DNA from: Delphinapterus leucas
Lineage: Eukaryota; Chordata; Mammalia; Artiodactyla; Monodontidae
Length of the DNA stretch: 64,000 nt
Assembly (NCBI RefSeq): GCF_002288925.2
Contig: NW_022098023.1
Span: 33,273,651-33,337,650 of the forward strand
Direction of reading: 5' to 3'
This document shows, piece after piece, positions 34,695-46,160 of this stretch (positions are counted from its first letter, which is position 1; each line of letters opens with the position of its first letter). The notes beneath the pieces are model-generated. The model saw nothing but the letters and a program-made list of their open reading frames with translations. It had not been told where the DNA came from and did no database searches. The position numbers and the translations under genes are program-made.

Positions 34695-35700
34695 GTAAAA
34701 GAAGAGTACAAGGTCTCTACAGAGACACTGCAAGGGAAAAAAAGACTAAAATGAATATGGGGAAAAGGGCAGAAAAAGAACTCTCCTCAGGAATATTTGC
34801 CATGGAGGATACAAAAATTATGATTAAACTATGTGACACAAATTTTAAAAAACCTAATGATGTAAAACATCTCCATAAATCAGGATCTTAGTGCAAAGAA
34901 CAAGGGGAAAGTAGAGCAAGGAACCAGAAGCAAATGAAACATGAGCTGAGAGAACTAAGAGAAAAAGTAGAATAGATAACAAAATAACCAAAAAAATGAA
35001 AATCATATCAGAAGCCAAGAGAATAATGATGATGAAGCCACAGCATAGGACAGGTGTTTCAAGATTTTATTAAGGGTGAATAAACCAGGAGTTAAAAGTT
35101 AAAAGAAATAGAAGACAGGAAACACAGACAAGGGGGATACAATATATGTATAATTAGTGTCCCTCAGGAAGAAGTTATTATAGAAAATAATCATAATTTA
35201 ATATAATTTCCTAGAAATAGGTGCCAAAAAATGAATCAAGAAACTACTGCAAAAAGTCTGGAAGTTATTTGTGAATGTGTTTAAATGTAGAACTAAGTCT
35301 AAAACAAAAAGAATTACAAAACAATTGTTAAAGTTATATGCCTGTCAGTGTGGATATAAGTAACAAAAGTTGGGAAGGGGAGAGAGGAAAATAGAGAGGT
35401 AGTATAAGTATGCTGAATACTTCATCTTTTATAATCTGAGATCAAAATATTTCATTAAGGCTAATAACTCAAGAAATAGAGGCACAGGTGTATTTAAAAG
35501 CATAGTGGACAATAAATAATGTAATAATAAACTAAAACCTGCTAGTGAAGTGTAGGGAAGAGAGAGGAAGAAAGTGTTAACTTACTATATCCTTACAGTT
35601 TGTAACAGGCAGTCAGTAGAGACTACCTGAAGGAGTAGTGGATTAAGGCTATTATATAAAATACTTAAAAACATAACCACTAGAAAAAAACCACAAATTA
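34695..35700 (+). mobile_element. Possible HAL1/old L1 ORF1-derived fragment
   Basis: GTATAATTAGTGTCCCTCAG then GAAGAAGTTATTATAGAAAA and AATTTCCTAGAAATAG parallel the ORF1 segment of HAL1/L1M. The plus strand is strongly A-rich throughout, as in those elements. No intact frame. Boundaries and family are uncertain. Confidence 0.4.
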
Positions 35701-35743
35701 TCCAATTCATTAGAAGACACCCAAATATGAGCAAGAAAGCCTT

Positions 35744-35790
35744 TGACAACAACAGCGACAACAACAACAATAACACACACACACACATAC
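35744..35790. repeat. (CAA)n/(CA)n simple repeat
   Basis: ACAACAACAGCGACAACAAC followed by a CA run and CATACAC. Confidence 0.85.
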
Positions 35791-36032
35791 ACAAATTTGT
35801 CCTTTGAAAGAAGTCATAGAAACCTGGAATGTTCTTCTGGCAGTGCAGAAGAGGAGTTGGAGAGGGCCATGGCCAGGTCTAGAAACCCTTGCAGAGTTTA
35901 TTTAGATAGTGAGGGGTTAGGGGTAAGCCCTAAAAATGGAGTGGCTGAATCACAGAACAAATAATGAGGAGAGATTCCCTGTGACAGTGTTAAGGGCTGA
36001 ATTGTGTCCTCCAAAAAAGAAACGTTAGAACC

Positions 36033-36526
36033 AGTGATGCCAACTTGACTGGGCCCAAATTAAATATTATTTCTGGGTGCATCTGTGAAAGTGTTTTCCA
36101 TATGATATTACATTTGAATCGGTACACTCAGTAGAATAGATGGCCCTCCCCAGTGAAGATGGGTAGCACCTAATCTGTTGACGGCCTGACTAGAGCCAAA
36201 AGCAGAGGTAGGGAGGATTTGTTCCATTTCTGCTTGCCTGCTTGAGCTGGGACATTGATTTTCTCCAATCCTTGGACTAGGGTTTATACCATTGACAACC
36301 CTAGATCTCAGGCATTTGGACTCAGACTGGAATTGTACCACTGGATTTCCTGCATCTACAATTTGCAGATGACAGATCATGAGATTTCTCAGCCTTCATA
36401 ATCACAAGAGCCAGTTCCACAGAATCTCTCTCTCTCCCCATGTATATATGTGTGGAGAATACACGCACACACACACACACACACACACATATACTTCTGT
36501 TTCTCTGGAGAACCCTGACTAATACA
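36033..36526. mobile_element. Old interspersed repeat inserted into the MLT1
   Basis: Begins near GATGCCAACTTGACTGGGCC and ends CTGTTTCTCTGGAGAACCCT plus GACTAATACA, a termini pair I recognise as a common mammalian interspersed repeat whose name I cannot fix. The minus-strand frame at 36108-36380 lies within it and is not a gene. Confidence 0.6.
36466..36489. repeat. (CA)n microsatellite
   Basis: About 12 CA units within the repeat inserted in the MLT1. Confidence 0.9.
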
Positions 36527-36982
36527 GACCCTTAATTCTCAATACTTTAGAATGTGACCTTATTCAGACATAGGGTTGTTACAGATGCAATTAACTAAGC
36601 TAAAATAAAGTAATACTGGAGTGGGTTGGGCTCTTGATCCAATATGACTGGTGTCCTTGCAAGAAGAGGGAAATTTAGACACCGGCACAAAGACAAGACA
36701 TGTAAAGACAGAGACACACAGGAAGAACACCACATGACAATGGAGGCAGATTACGGAATGATGCATCTACAAGCCACAGAAGGCTAAGGATGGATGCATC
36801 ATCAGGAACTAGAAAGAGGCAAGGAAGGATCCTTCCCTAAAAGTTTCCAAGGGAGAATAGCCCTGCTAACACTTTGATTTTAGATTTCTAGCCTCCAGAG
36901 CTATGATACAATAAATTTCTATTATTTTAAGTCACCCAACTTGTGGTCCTTCATTACAGCAGCCCTAGGATGCTAACACAGA

Positions 36983-37545
36983 GAATAGTCAGGAGACTTT
37001 AAGACCAGATATTTTCAATATGTTGTCACCATCATTGGTTGTCCCGTTACTTTTAGTCATTTTTGGGGGCCACATGCAGTAGTGTACTGTGAATGAAAGA
37101 GGAAGAGAGAACAGGCCCTGACAAGTTTGTGATCTGAGGGAAGATCACCACATGGAAGGAGCCAAAACATGGACATCAAGTATTCCTCAAGGTGGGAAAC
37201 GGGAGTGGAAGGGGACCAGGGGGACATAAGACAAGCGAGAGTACTCAGATATATTGGAAGGTGGGCCCCAGGCATCCTGCTGTAGGTGGAGTGGATCCTT
37301 AAAATGTTGTTGTAAAGAACAACATTTTAAAAGGCTGGAGGGCTAGAAAACACTTGTTCACACATTTTAAAATGTTCAAAGAAATGTGTGTGTTTCAGAG
37401 ATGGCAATAAGAAAGAAACTGTAAGGAATTCTGGTTGAAATCGAGTAGTAGCTTTCTTGCAGGGACAAGAAGAAAGGCTCTCCTTGGTACTTAAACAAGG
37501 AAATAACAGGACTAATGGAGAGTCAGCTTAAGACAGAAGGTCTAA
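36983..37545. other. Unique sequence, nothing recognised
   Basis: Short non-repetitive stretch between an LTR and an L1. It includes an inverted ACATTTTAA/TTAAAATGT-type stretch near 37300-37335 around CTTAAAATGTTGTTG and CAACATTTTAAAAGG. Confidence 0.5.
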
Positions 37546-37555
37546 AGGAAACTGA

Positions 37556-38243
37556 AGAAATTGTGATGGCCAATAGGCACATGAAAAGATGCTCAATGTC
37601 ACTGATTATTAGGGAAATGCAAATCAAAGCTACAATGAGGTACCACCTCATGCTATCAGTGTGGCCATCATTAAAAAGTCTACAAATAACAAGTGCTGGA
37701 GACGGTATGGAGAAAAGAGAACTCTAAATGCCCATGGATAGAGAATGGATAAAAAGATGTGGTCGATATATACAATGGAATACTACTCAGTCGTGAAAAA
37801 GAATGAAATAATGCCATTTGAAGCAATATAGATGCAACTAGAGATTATCATACTAAGGGAAGTAAGTCAGAAAGAGAAAGACAAATGATATCACTTATAT
37901 GTGGAATCTAAAAGATGACATAAATGAAACTATCTATGAAACAGAAACAGAATCAGGGATATAGAGAATAGGCTGGTGGTTGCCAAGGGGGAGGGGGATG
38001 GGAGAGGGTTGGATTGGGAGTTTGGGATTAGCAGATGCAAAGTGGTATATATAGAATGGATAAACAATAAGGTCCTACTGTACAGCACAGGGAACTATAT
38101 TCAATATCCTGTGATAAAACACAATGGAAAAGAGTATGAAAAAGAATGTATATATATATATATAACTGAGTCACTTTGCTGCACAGCAGTAATTAACACA
38201 ACATGGTAATTCAACTATACTTCAATAAAAAATAAATTTAAAA
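37556..38243 (+). mobile_element. L1 3' fragment with internal deletion
   Basis: Starts in late ORF2 (GATGGCCAATAGGCACATGA), runs to GAAAAGAGAACTC at about 37725, then jumps to TAAATGCCCATGGATAGAGA, omitting roughly 240 bp present in the other L1 copies. It continues to the 3' end at TTCAATAAAAAATAAATTTA. A short diverged flank match (GAAACTG at about 37548 and 38246) may be the target-site duplication. Non-coding. Confidence 0.88.
37987..38008 (+). other. G-quadruplex-capable tract in L1 3' UTR
   Basis: Four G runs (GGGGG, GGGGG, GGG, GGG) with loops of one to three bases, at the same relative place as the tract in the 11.6-17.6 kb L1. Confidence 0.8.
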
Positions 38244-38645
38244 AAGAAACTGTGAACTCCTCACAGTGATTCCTTGGAACCCTGGCCCATGAACCATCTC
38301 TCTGTTAGAGCTGGGGTGGCATTAGTGGGGGCCCTGTACCCACCACCCACGAATGGGGGAAAAATTGACCCTCTGAATTTAGTGAGCTATATTCCTGTGC
38401 CCCAAAGGAGACACCAAATGCATTTTCTCTCAGAAACATCATGGTAGAAGTTATTAGACCTATAACTACCATGAGTATTCTGTTTTGGATAAATGGGACA
38501 TCGAGGACTTTTCTAGAAAGACAAATTCTCTTCATCAGAATGTTTCAATAGGGAAAACGCCATCTGTTGCCAATGCATCTTTGTGATGTGACAAGCTCAG
38601 ATGGAGCGTTCTCTGAGTATATGTTTGAGTTTGAGTAAGCAAGTT
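38244..38645. other. Unique sequence, nothing recognised
   Basis: Non-repetitive. The 76-codon minus-strand frame at 38305-38535 has no identifiable product. Confidence 0.5.
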
Positions 38646-38649
38646 TTGT

Positions 38650-38820
38650 GGGCTCAAATTAGAGGGCCTAGGTGTTAGGTCTGGTACTGCCATGACTTTG
38701 GATAAATTACCTTGGTTTTCCTATCCCTAAAATGGGCTTAATAATTGAACCGTCGATTTCTTAGGATTAAGAAATTTGTCAAATGTGAAAGTGTTTCAAA
38801 TCCTTCACATTTATATTAAT
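38650..38820 (+). repeat. MIR SINE, diverged
   Basis: CTGCCATGACTTTGGATAAA, TTACCTTGGTTTTCCTATCC and CTAAAATGGGCTTAATAATT match the MIR core and 3' half. Confidence 0.6.
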
Positions 38821-39682
38821 TTTTTTTTTAATTCTGAGAGGATACTTTACAACAAAACATTTCTAGATTGCTCCACCTGAGGAATTTTAAATCATCTCTG
38901 TCAAAGTCTGACTAATTTCCATCAGCACTTGTTTTTGCTTCATCATAAGTCAGCGGCCCTATCACAGAGGAAAGTTCCAAATTGTAAGTAGGATCTGCAC
39001 AAAGTTGTGTTTGTTGCAATCTGTACAAATGAGGAGCAGTTTTTACAGTCCAAGCACACCTTTAATCTTTTTAATAACAAATGTAATTGAATGTGGTTTT
39101 AACAGTATGAAGTCATCGAGGCTTTTGGAATAGTGAGGTAATGCTGGACTGCTAGAAAGAACAACAAAGAACCTATGAAATTCAAGATCCGATGAGGTTA
39201 ACAACTGAGGAACTCAAGGAACCACCTTGACAAACATTATGTTCATGGTCACAGTACACCGACTTATATTAATTTCTCTTTGAATCACTCTATGCTCTTA
39301 AGCAGAATTGCACAGGCTATTTACATTGGAAGTTCCCTGCGATGACTTCAAAGTCAAAATTACACGACCTAGTTCCCTAATTTGTATTTCATAAAATTTG
39401 GATTTCATTGAGAATTTTTTTTTAAAGTAAGACAGGCATAGCTCTATAAATTCAAAAGTAGAGAGAAATCTATTCAAGTTAAATAGCAAAGAAAGAACAA
39501 ATCTGGCTTTGGGCTGATTTTATATTTCAATCTGGAGTCATGAACCACAAAAACAGCAATGTTTCATATGATGACCTTTTGACCTATGCCTTTTTTTTTC
39601 TTTTGGTTATTTTTCACCAAGTGTAGTTTTGATGTCTGGCCCTCCGTACAGGTATTTATTCAGCTTCATTTAATTTCACATT
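38821..39682. other. Unique sequence, no gene seen
   Basis: Free of recognisable repeats, with balanced low-simplicity composition. Together with the following open frame it forms the best candidate in the window for conserved non-coding DNA, judged only by texture. Confidence 0.45.
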
Positions 39683-40303
39683 ATGTCCAGCTTTTCTGTC
39701 AATAGTACATTTGGAGAACAGATTTTCAAGATTGTGCACAATAACCTTCCTACTGCTGGCGTCTGGGCAGAAATTGGGATACTGGTGTCAGATTGTTCCT
39801 ATCGATCCGTGTTTGTTTCTTTTTTGAACGAAGCATCAGAGACATCTATGCTTTTATTTATGAACTCTGTCCCCTCAGTTGTGATGGCAGGAGGTGGTAA
39901 TTCAAATGGCAGAACTGAGCTCCTAACATCTTGGAACCAGTCACAAGTGCGCTCACATCTGGCGGGGCACAACCAGAAGATGATTCTGAAATTTCCGTTG
40001 CAATGGAGCTCAACTCCCAAGAGTTCTAGCTATATTTTTGTAACCTTCAGTAGTTTCTGTGTTTTTGACCTTCCTGAACAGCTGCTAAAGAAATTATTCT
40101 TTCATGCTTGGCAGTTTTGTTTTGTGACTATCTTAAAATTCCCCGTAAACAGAGATATAGTGATCTGCACAAGCCCATTTCAGCCGAGTGAAGTCAGACT
40201 TTTTATTGCAGACATTGTATTTTATTGTATTGTCCTAGCTTCTGTTATCATCCACCTTTGTAAAAGGATTGTAAATGGAATGCTATGCTGCTGTCTGTCA
40301 TAA
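39683..40303 (+). other. 206-codon open frame outside recognised repeats; function unknown
   Basis: ATG at 39683 follows an in-frame TAA a few codons upstream, and the stop is TAA at 40301-40303. The product would be Ser/Phe-rich with no domain I recognise. It has no clear N-terminal signal, and a hydrophobic, cysteine-containing C-terminal stretch (about residues 174-205, FIADIVFYCIVLASVIIHLC then a CCC cluster). No SINE, L1, L2 or LTR sequence is visible in it, and the region keeps a few CpGs. No splice pattern, promoter or poly(A) signal supports it. An open frame this long can arise by chance in 64 kb, so I treat it as probably non-coding, possibly part of a conserved non-coding element. 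Confidence 0.15.
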
Positions 40304-41925
40304 AATTATAACTTTGTATACATCCCAAAATGTGTAGGTGTCTCTCTGCATAGATTCTGCTACTGAAATGGAAGAATGTCTATTTCAACTGAATTATTAG
40401 GCTATATATTTATCATCCTCATTTTGGAATGAAAGGTTGAGATGGCTCAGGACAACAGTATCTCATCAGACTGTAAGAGATAAACAGAATAGAGATGACC
40501 TAGGGAATATAGGAATAGAAATATTGTTGAAAGTACTGTATAAAGACTGGTAGTATGATGATTGTATATTGTGTGTATGTGTATTGTATATAATTATGTA
40601 TAATTCTGGTAAACTGGTAATATGATAGGAGCTTCTGGAATTCTGGTTGCAGATATTACCAGTATATAATCAGGATGTGCTACTATTTCTAGAAAGTGTA
40701 AGAATAAAGTCTTGGCTAATAATTTATTTGCCCTCAGAGTACTTTCAAATGGAAGACCTTTTAAAAACCTGACAACTACTGAATTTAGAGATTTTTAGAA
40801 GTCATTTATTTTACCCCAGTGCTCACGTAAGGCAGTACATGACACCTCACTGCTAGATAATATCGAATCTTCTGGGCCTCAGAAGAAGGGGGTTCTGCAG
40901 TGAAATACCCTATGCCAGCACACAGCAACCCTCCCTGCCAGCATGCCTTCACTGTGCTCAGGCCCCACTGCTCAAACTTCCCTAGATTTGGACACCATTG
41001 CTCTACCCATAAAACCTTTCATATTCCTGAAGATTTTTAAATTATCTCTGACTTCTCATTTAGAGGAGAAATAATTCTTGTTCTTTCAGCCTTCCCTCAA
41101 AGGTATTAGCCTTCAAATCTTTTATCACTTTCATTGCTCTCCCTTGGAACCACTCCAAGTATTTCACAGGCCTCTGAAGTTTTGGAACTTCGGACAAGAA
41201 GCCATGTTCTGACAAGTGAGAGGATGACCTCAAATTTAACATCACATACATTTCCAACATTCCTGGAGCAGTGCGTTTGCTCTTGTAAACTACAGTCGAT
41301 GCAAAGCAAACAATCTCGTCTTCCACGTGACCCTTTGTGAATCTCTAATAGTGCTAAAATGTAGCAGAGAGACATTTCCTGTCTCAGAGTTGTGTGTCAT
41401 ATTTTTCCCCCAGGAAACATAGAAGTAGATAACAAACATCCAGAGTCACCAAGAAAAGAGCAGATTTATTCTATTTATAGATACATGACAAAGATGATAA
41501 AATAGGAAACAAATAGGAAACAAGTCAGGGAAGGCCTGCTTGTTATATGGGATAAAAGAAGGGTGGAATAAAAGAGTGACAGATTGAAGTGATCTTTGAA
41601 AATTATTATTATAAAAATTTCAGCATCCTTTTCAAGAGTCCCATGTGATGCCATTTTCCATTGTGTGCAATGTGATCCCAGCCTTGGAGGAGAGAGCCCA
41701 CTCAGTGGGTTGTGAGATGGCCACATAAAAGTCCGCTCTGGTGAGCTCAGAACTGGGAAAACTGGCTCCATTCTATCTGCCAAAGGTTAATTTGCTGAAA
41801 ATATGGCTTGGAACATGTAGGCGGGATCTAAATAAAAGTTAAACTTATTTGCACTAAAGAACAAGGATGATTCACAACATTTTTGTTCATTTAGTTCAGT
41901 GATTCTTGACTGTTTTTTTAGAATC
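40304..41925. other. Unique sequence, no gene seen
   Basis: No recognisable repeat or gene. Opposed frames of 60-100 codons at 41060-41783 have no identifiable product. Confidence 0.5.
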
Positions 41926-41929
41926 TTCA

Positions 41930-42385
41930 AAAGTGCTGTACAAGCTAGTCTCTCTCTACCTCTCCAAGGATCTCCCAGCACCTCTTCAGTCACATGCCGC
42001 TCTTAACATCCCTGCTGAACTACCTTCAGTTCCTTGGACCCACCGTGCTTATTTCCCTCTGTTCCTTCTGGCAGTGCCGGTCCCTTTGGGCCATTCCTCT
42101 TTTCCTTTCCCATACAGCTGACTCCACTCACCCTTCAATATCAGGTTAGTATCAGCTCTGCTAGAAAGCCTTTTCTGAATGCCATAGACTACTCCAAGGA
42201 CTCCTGCTGTGGGCTCCAATGGCACCCATATGGCCTGTTCTAAAACTTATCCCTGTTGATTGCAACGGCCTGTGAATTTGTCTTCCTCCATAGGCTGGAA
42301 GACCTGGGAAGGTTGGATCATCTTGTATTAGCACAGTGCTTGGCATGAGGGAAAGTTTTATGCATTTGCCAAATAAACAACTACA
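41930..42385 (+). repeat. L2 LINE fragment
   Basis: CTCTTCAGTCACATGCCGCT, AGAAAGCCTTTTCTGAATGC, GTATTAGCACAGTGCTTGGC and GCCAAATAAACAAC follow the L2 ORF2-end and 3' UTR order. The frames at 41906-42243 are remnants or accidents within it. Confidence 0.65.
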
Positions 42386-42429
42386 AACACCAGCATTATC
42401 TCATTAAGCCACAAATATAATTGAGCCAG

Positions 42430-42770
42430 TTTTCTCTCTTAAAAACCTTGATCTTCTTAATTGACTACAGGATCAAGCTGCTTTTACAAAACATTTTTTG
42501 GTCCTTCACAACATACCCACAACCTAACTTGGTAGATTTTCTCTCTGAATTTTACACCCACATTTTCTGTCTATATATCAGACAACTTATTCTTACCTTA
42601 TATATTGATATATATTCTACTCAGCCTCACATCACTTTGATCTGACATTTTACTCCAGCCTCTATTGCAGCAACCAGCTGTGCAAAGTTATTCCCATCTC
42701 GCTTCCACTGCCCAGAATATCTCTTATTTCCACCCCGGGGTTTCTCTGCCACCTGCACTTGACACACCCA
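42430..42770 (+). repeat. L2 LINE fragment
   Basis: TTGGTCCTTCACAACATACC, CATCACTTTGATCTGACATT and CTTCCACTGCCCAGAATATC match an L2 segment that lies upstream of the piece before it in a full L2. Confidence 0.55.
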
Positions 42771-43084
42771 TGAGATTCTGTTCAACCAAGGGAGTTAACA
42801 CACCTGGGGCAACATGTGACCTTGGGGGGCACTAAATAGAGCCCTGTTCCACATGCTGAGAAATCTGGAGTACAGTCCACAAGTTCCTCTGAGGGTCCAA
42901 AAGGGGCTTGAGCTCCCATTGCCCACGGTGGTAAGGAGCTTAGGAATGCACTTTAGGATTGGCATTTCCACCTTCCCACTTTACAATTCCTTTTCTTCCA
43001 CTCATGTTCCACCTATTTTCTTTACAAAATAAACTAGCTGCCGGTAATCTTTATTTGGTTTTGGAAAAACCCAGGGATAAAATA
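42771..43084. other. Unique sequence, nothing recognised
   Basis: Short non-repetitive stretch between L2-like fragments. Confidence 0.45.
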
Positions 43085-43330
43085 TCTTCATAGGCCATGT
43101 GTACCTTTATCTTTACACTCCTTGTTCCCCCTTCCTTCTTCCTGCCCAGGCTTCTTGCCCAAGCTTTTTTCTCTTCTTAAGCTCCTAATCATCATGCAAA
43201 CCCTAACACAAATGGTATCTTTACGGCGAAGCATTTCTTGACTTCCAGACTTAACTACTGCATTTGCTGAGCTCTGATTGCATTTCGTATGCATTTCTTT
43301 TATAACTCCCATTATAGTCACATTTTACAA
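43085..43330 (+). repeat. Possible L2 LINE fragment
   Basis: Pyrimidine-rich stretch with GAAGCATTTCTTGACTTCCA and TGCATTTCTTTTATAACTCC, loosely L2-like. Confidence 0.35.
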
Positions 43331-43404
43331 AGCTATGAGAATGTGAAAATGACATATACTCAATCATTTAACAAATTTATTCATAAAATTTTTTTAATAT
43401 CTTT

Positions 43405-43606
43405 TTTTTTTTTTTTTTTTGCGGTACGTGGGCCTGTTGTGGCCTCTCCCGTTGCGGAGCACAGGCTCCGGATGCGCAGGCTCAGCGGCCATGGCTCACA
43501 GGCCCAGCCGCTCCGTGGCATGTGGGATCTTCCCAGACCGGGACACGAACCCGTGTCCCCTGCAACGGCAGGCAGACTCTAAACCACTGCACCACCAGGG
43601 AATCCC
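43405..43606 (-). mobile_element. CHR SINE (short form), antisense, in L1 tail
   Basis: About 19 T, then GCGGTACGTGGGCCTGTTGT, ending CCACCAGGGAATCCC. The usual CTCACT after GGGCCT is missing, a six-base deletion. The target-site duplication is TAATATCTTT (43395-43404) and TAACATCTTT (43607-43616). Confidence 0.95.
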
Positions 43607-43959
43607 TAACATCTTTATTGGAGTATAATTGCTTTAGAATGGTGTGTTAGTTTCTGCTGTATAACAAAGCAAATCAGCTATACATATACATATATCCCCA
43701 TATGTCCTCCTTCTTGCGTCTCCTTCCCACCCTCCCTATCCCACTCCTCTAGGTGGTCACAAAGCACCGAGCTGATCTCCCAGTGCTATGCGGCTACTTC
43801 CCACTAGCTATTTATTTTACATTTGGTAGTGTATATATGCCCATGCCACTGTCTCACTTCATCCCAGCTTACCCTTCCCCCTCCCTGTGTCCTCAAGTCC
43901 ATTCTCTACCTCTGTGTCTTTATTTCTGTCCTGCCCCTAGATTCCTCAGAAGCTTTTTT

Positions 43960-46160
43960 CTTTTAGATTCCATATGTATGTGTTAGCTTACGGTATTTGT
44001 TTTTCTCTTTCTGACTTACTTCCCTCTGTAGGACAGCCTCTATGTCCATCCACCTCACTACAAATAACTCAATTTCGTTTCTTTTTATGGCTGAGTAATA
44101 TTCCATTGTATATATGTGCCACATCTTCTCTGTCCATTCATCTGTCGATGGACAGTTAGGTTGCTTCCATGTCCTGGCTATTGTAAATAGAGCTGCAATG
44201 AACATTGTGGTACACGACTCTTTTTGAATTATGGTTTTCTCAGGGTATATGTCCAGTAGTGGGACTGCTGGGTCATATGGTAGCTCTATTTGTAGTTTTT
44301 TAAGGAACCTCCATACTGTTCTCCATAGTGGCTGTACCAATTAAAATTCCCACCAGCAGTGCAAGAGGGTTCCCTTTACTCCACACCCTGTCCAGCATTT
44401 GTTGTTTGTATATTTTCTGATGATGCCCATTCTAACCAGTGTGAGGTGATAACTCATTGTAGTTTTGATTTGCATTTCTCTAATCATTAGTGATGTTGAG
44501 AATCCTTTCATGTGTTTGTTGCCACTCTGTATATCTTCTTTGGAGAAATGTCTATGTAGGTCTTCTGCCCATTTTTGGATTGGGTTTTTTGTTTTTTTGA
44601 TATTGAGCTGCATAACCTGCTTGTATATTTTGGAGATTAACCCTTTGTCAGTTGCTTTGTTTGCAAACATTTTCTCCCATTCTGAGGGTTGGCTTCTCGT
44701 CGTTTATGATGTCCATTGTTGTGCAAAAGCTTTTGTTTCATTAGATCCCATTTGTTTATTTTTGTTTTTTATTTCCATTTCTCTAGGAGGTGGGTCAAAA
44801 AGGATCTTGCTGTGATTTATGTCATAAAGAGTTCTGCCTATGTTTTCCTCTAAGAGTTTTATAGTGTCTGGCTTTACATTTAGGTCTTTAATTCATTTTG
44901 AGTTTATTTTTGTGTATGGTGTTAGGAAGTATTCTAATTTCATTTTTTTACATGTTGCTGTCCAGTTTTCCCAGCACCAATTATTGAAGAGGCTGTCTTT
45001 TCTCCATTGTATATTCTTGCCTCCTTTATCAAAGACAAGGTGACCATAGGTGCATGGGTTTATTTCTGGACTTTCTATCCTGTTCCATTGATCTATATGT
45101 CTGTTTTTGTGCCAGTACCATACTGTCTTGATTACTGTAGCTTTGTAGTATAGTCTGAAATCAGGGAGCCTGATTTCTCCAGCTCCATTTTTCTTTCTCA
45201 AAATTGTTTTGGTTATTTGGGATCTTTTGTGTTTCCATACAAATTGTACAATTTTTTGTTCTAGTTCTGTGAAAAATTCCATTGGTAGTTTGACAGGGAT
45301 TGCACTGAATCTGTAGATTGCTTTGAGTGGTATAGTCATTTTCACAATGTTGATTCTTCCAATCCAAGAACTTGGTATATCTCTCCATTGTATCATCTTT
45401 AATTTCTTTCATCGGTGTCTTATACTTTTCTGCATACAGGACTTTTGTCTCCTTAGGTAGGTTTATTCCTAGGTATTTTATTATTTTTGTTGCAATTGTA
45501 AATGGGAGCATTTCCTTAATTTATCTTTCAGATTTTTCATCATTAGTGTATAGGAATGCAAGAGATTTCTGTGCATTAATTTTGTATCCTGTTACTTTAC
45601 CAAATTCATTGATTATTCCTAGTAGTTTTCTGGTAGCATCTTTAGGATTCTCTATGTGTAGTATCATGTCATCTACAAACAGTGACTGTTTTACTTCTTT
45701 TCTGATTTGGATTCCTTTTATTTCTTTTTCTTCTCTGATTGCTGTGGCCAAAACTTCCAAAAGTATGTGGAATAATAGTGGTGAGAGTGGGCAACCTTGT
45801 CTTTTTCCTGATCTTAGTGGAAATGGTTTCAGTTTTTCACCATTGAGAACAGTGTTGGCTGTGGGTTTGTCATATATGGCCTTTATTTTTTTGAGGTAAG
45901 TTCCCTCTATGCTTACTTTCTGGAGGGTTTTATATCATAAATCAGTGTTGAATTTTGTCAAAAGCTTTTTCTGCATCTATTGAGATGATCATATGGTTTT
46001 TCTCTTTCAATTTATAAATATGGTGTATCACATTGATTGATTTGCGTATATTGAAGAATCCTTGCATTCCTGGGGTAAATCCCACTTGATCATGCTGTAT
46101 GATCCTTTCAATGTGCTGTTGGGTTCTGTTTGCTTGTATTTTGTTGAGGATTTTTGCATC
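43960..46160 (-). pseudogene. L1 ORF2 C-terminal two-thirds, disrupted
   Basis: Fragments in several frames cover the RT (45521-45760, with FVDD), the thumb (44893-45511) and the C-terminal domain (43963-44670, ending KYRKLTHTYGI). The catalytic alanine-to-valine change, stops and 5' truncation rule out function. Confidence 0.88.

Larger units (their letters stand above)
35989..36982 (+). mobile_element. MLT1-type MaLR LTR, split by another repeat
   Basis: The left piece 35989-36031 starts TGTTAAGGGCTGAATTGTGT. The right piece resumes near 36528 with ACTTTAGAATGTGACCTTAT and runs through ACTGGTGTCCTTGCAAGAAG and CCTCCAGAGCTATGATACAA to CAGCCCTAGGATGCTAACAC. This is an ERVL-MaLR solo LTR in sense orientation with no internal retroviral genes. 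About 495 bp of a different old repeat separate the pieces. Confidence 0.85.
43396..46160 (-). mobile_element. 5'-truncated L1, antisense, with a SINE in its 3' end
   Basis: Reverse complement of an L1 from the middle of ORF2 to the tail. The 3' end is at the left (AACATCTTTATTGGAGTATA after the SINE), ORF2 occupies about 43960-46160, and the 5' truncation is at GGATTTTTGCATC. The flanks TCATAAAAT (43381) and TTATAAAAT (46161) look like a slightly diverged target-site duplication. The RT catalytic box reads FVDD at 45668-45679 instead of FADD, and frames are broken. The 175-codon plus-strand frame at 45372-45899 is antisense to RT and not a gene. Confidence 0.93.

Noticed and set aside
36108..36380. 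90-codon minus-strand frame
   Set aside because: Lies within the old repeat inserted in the MLT1 LTR.
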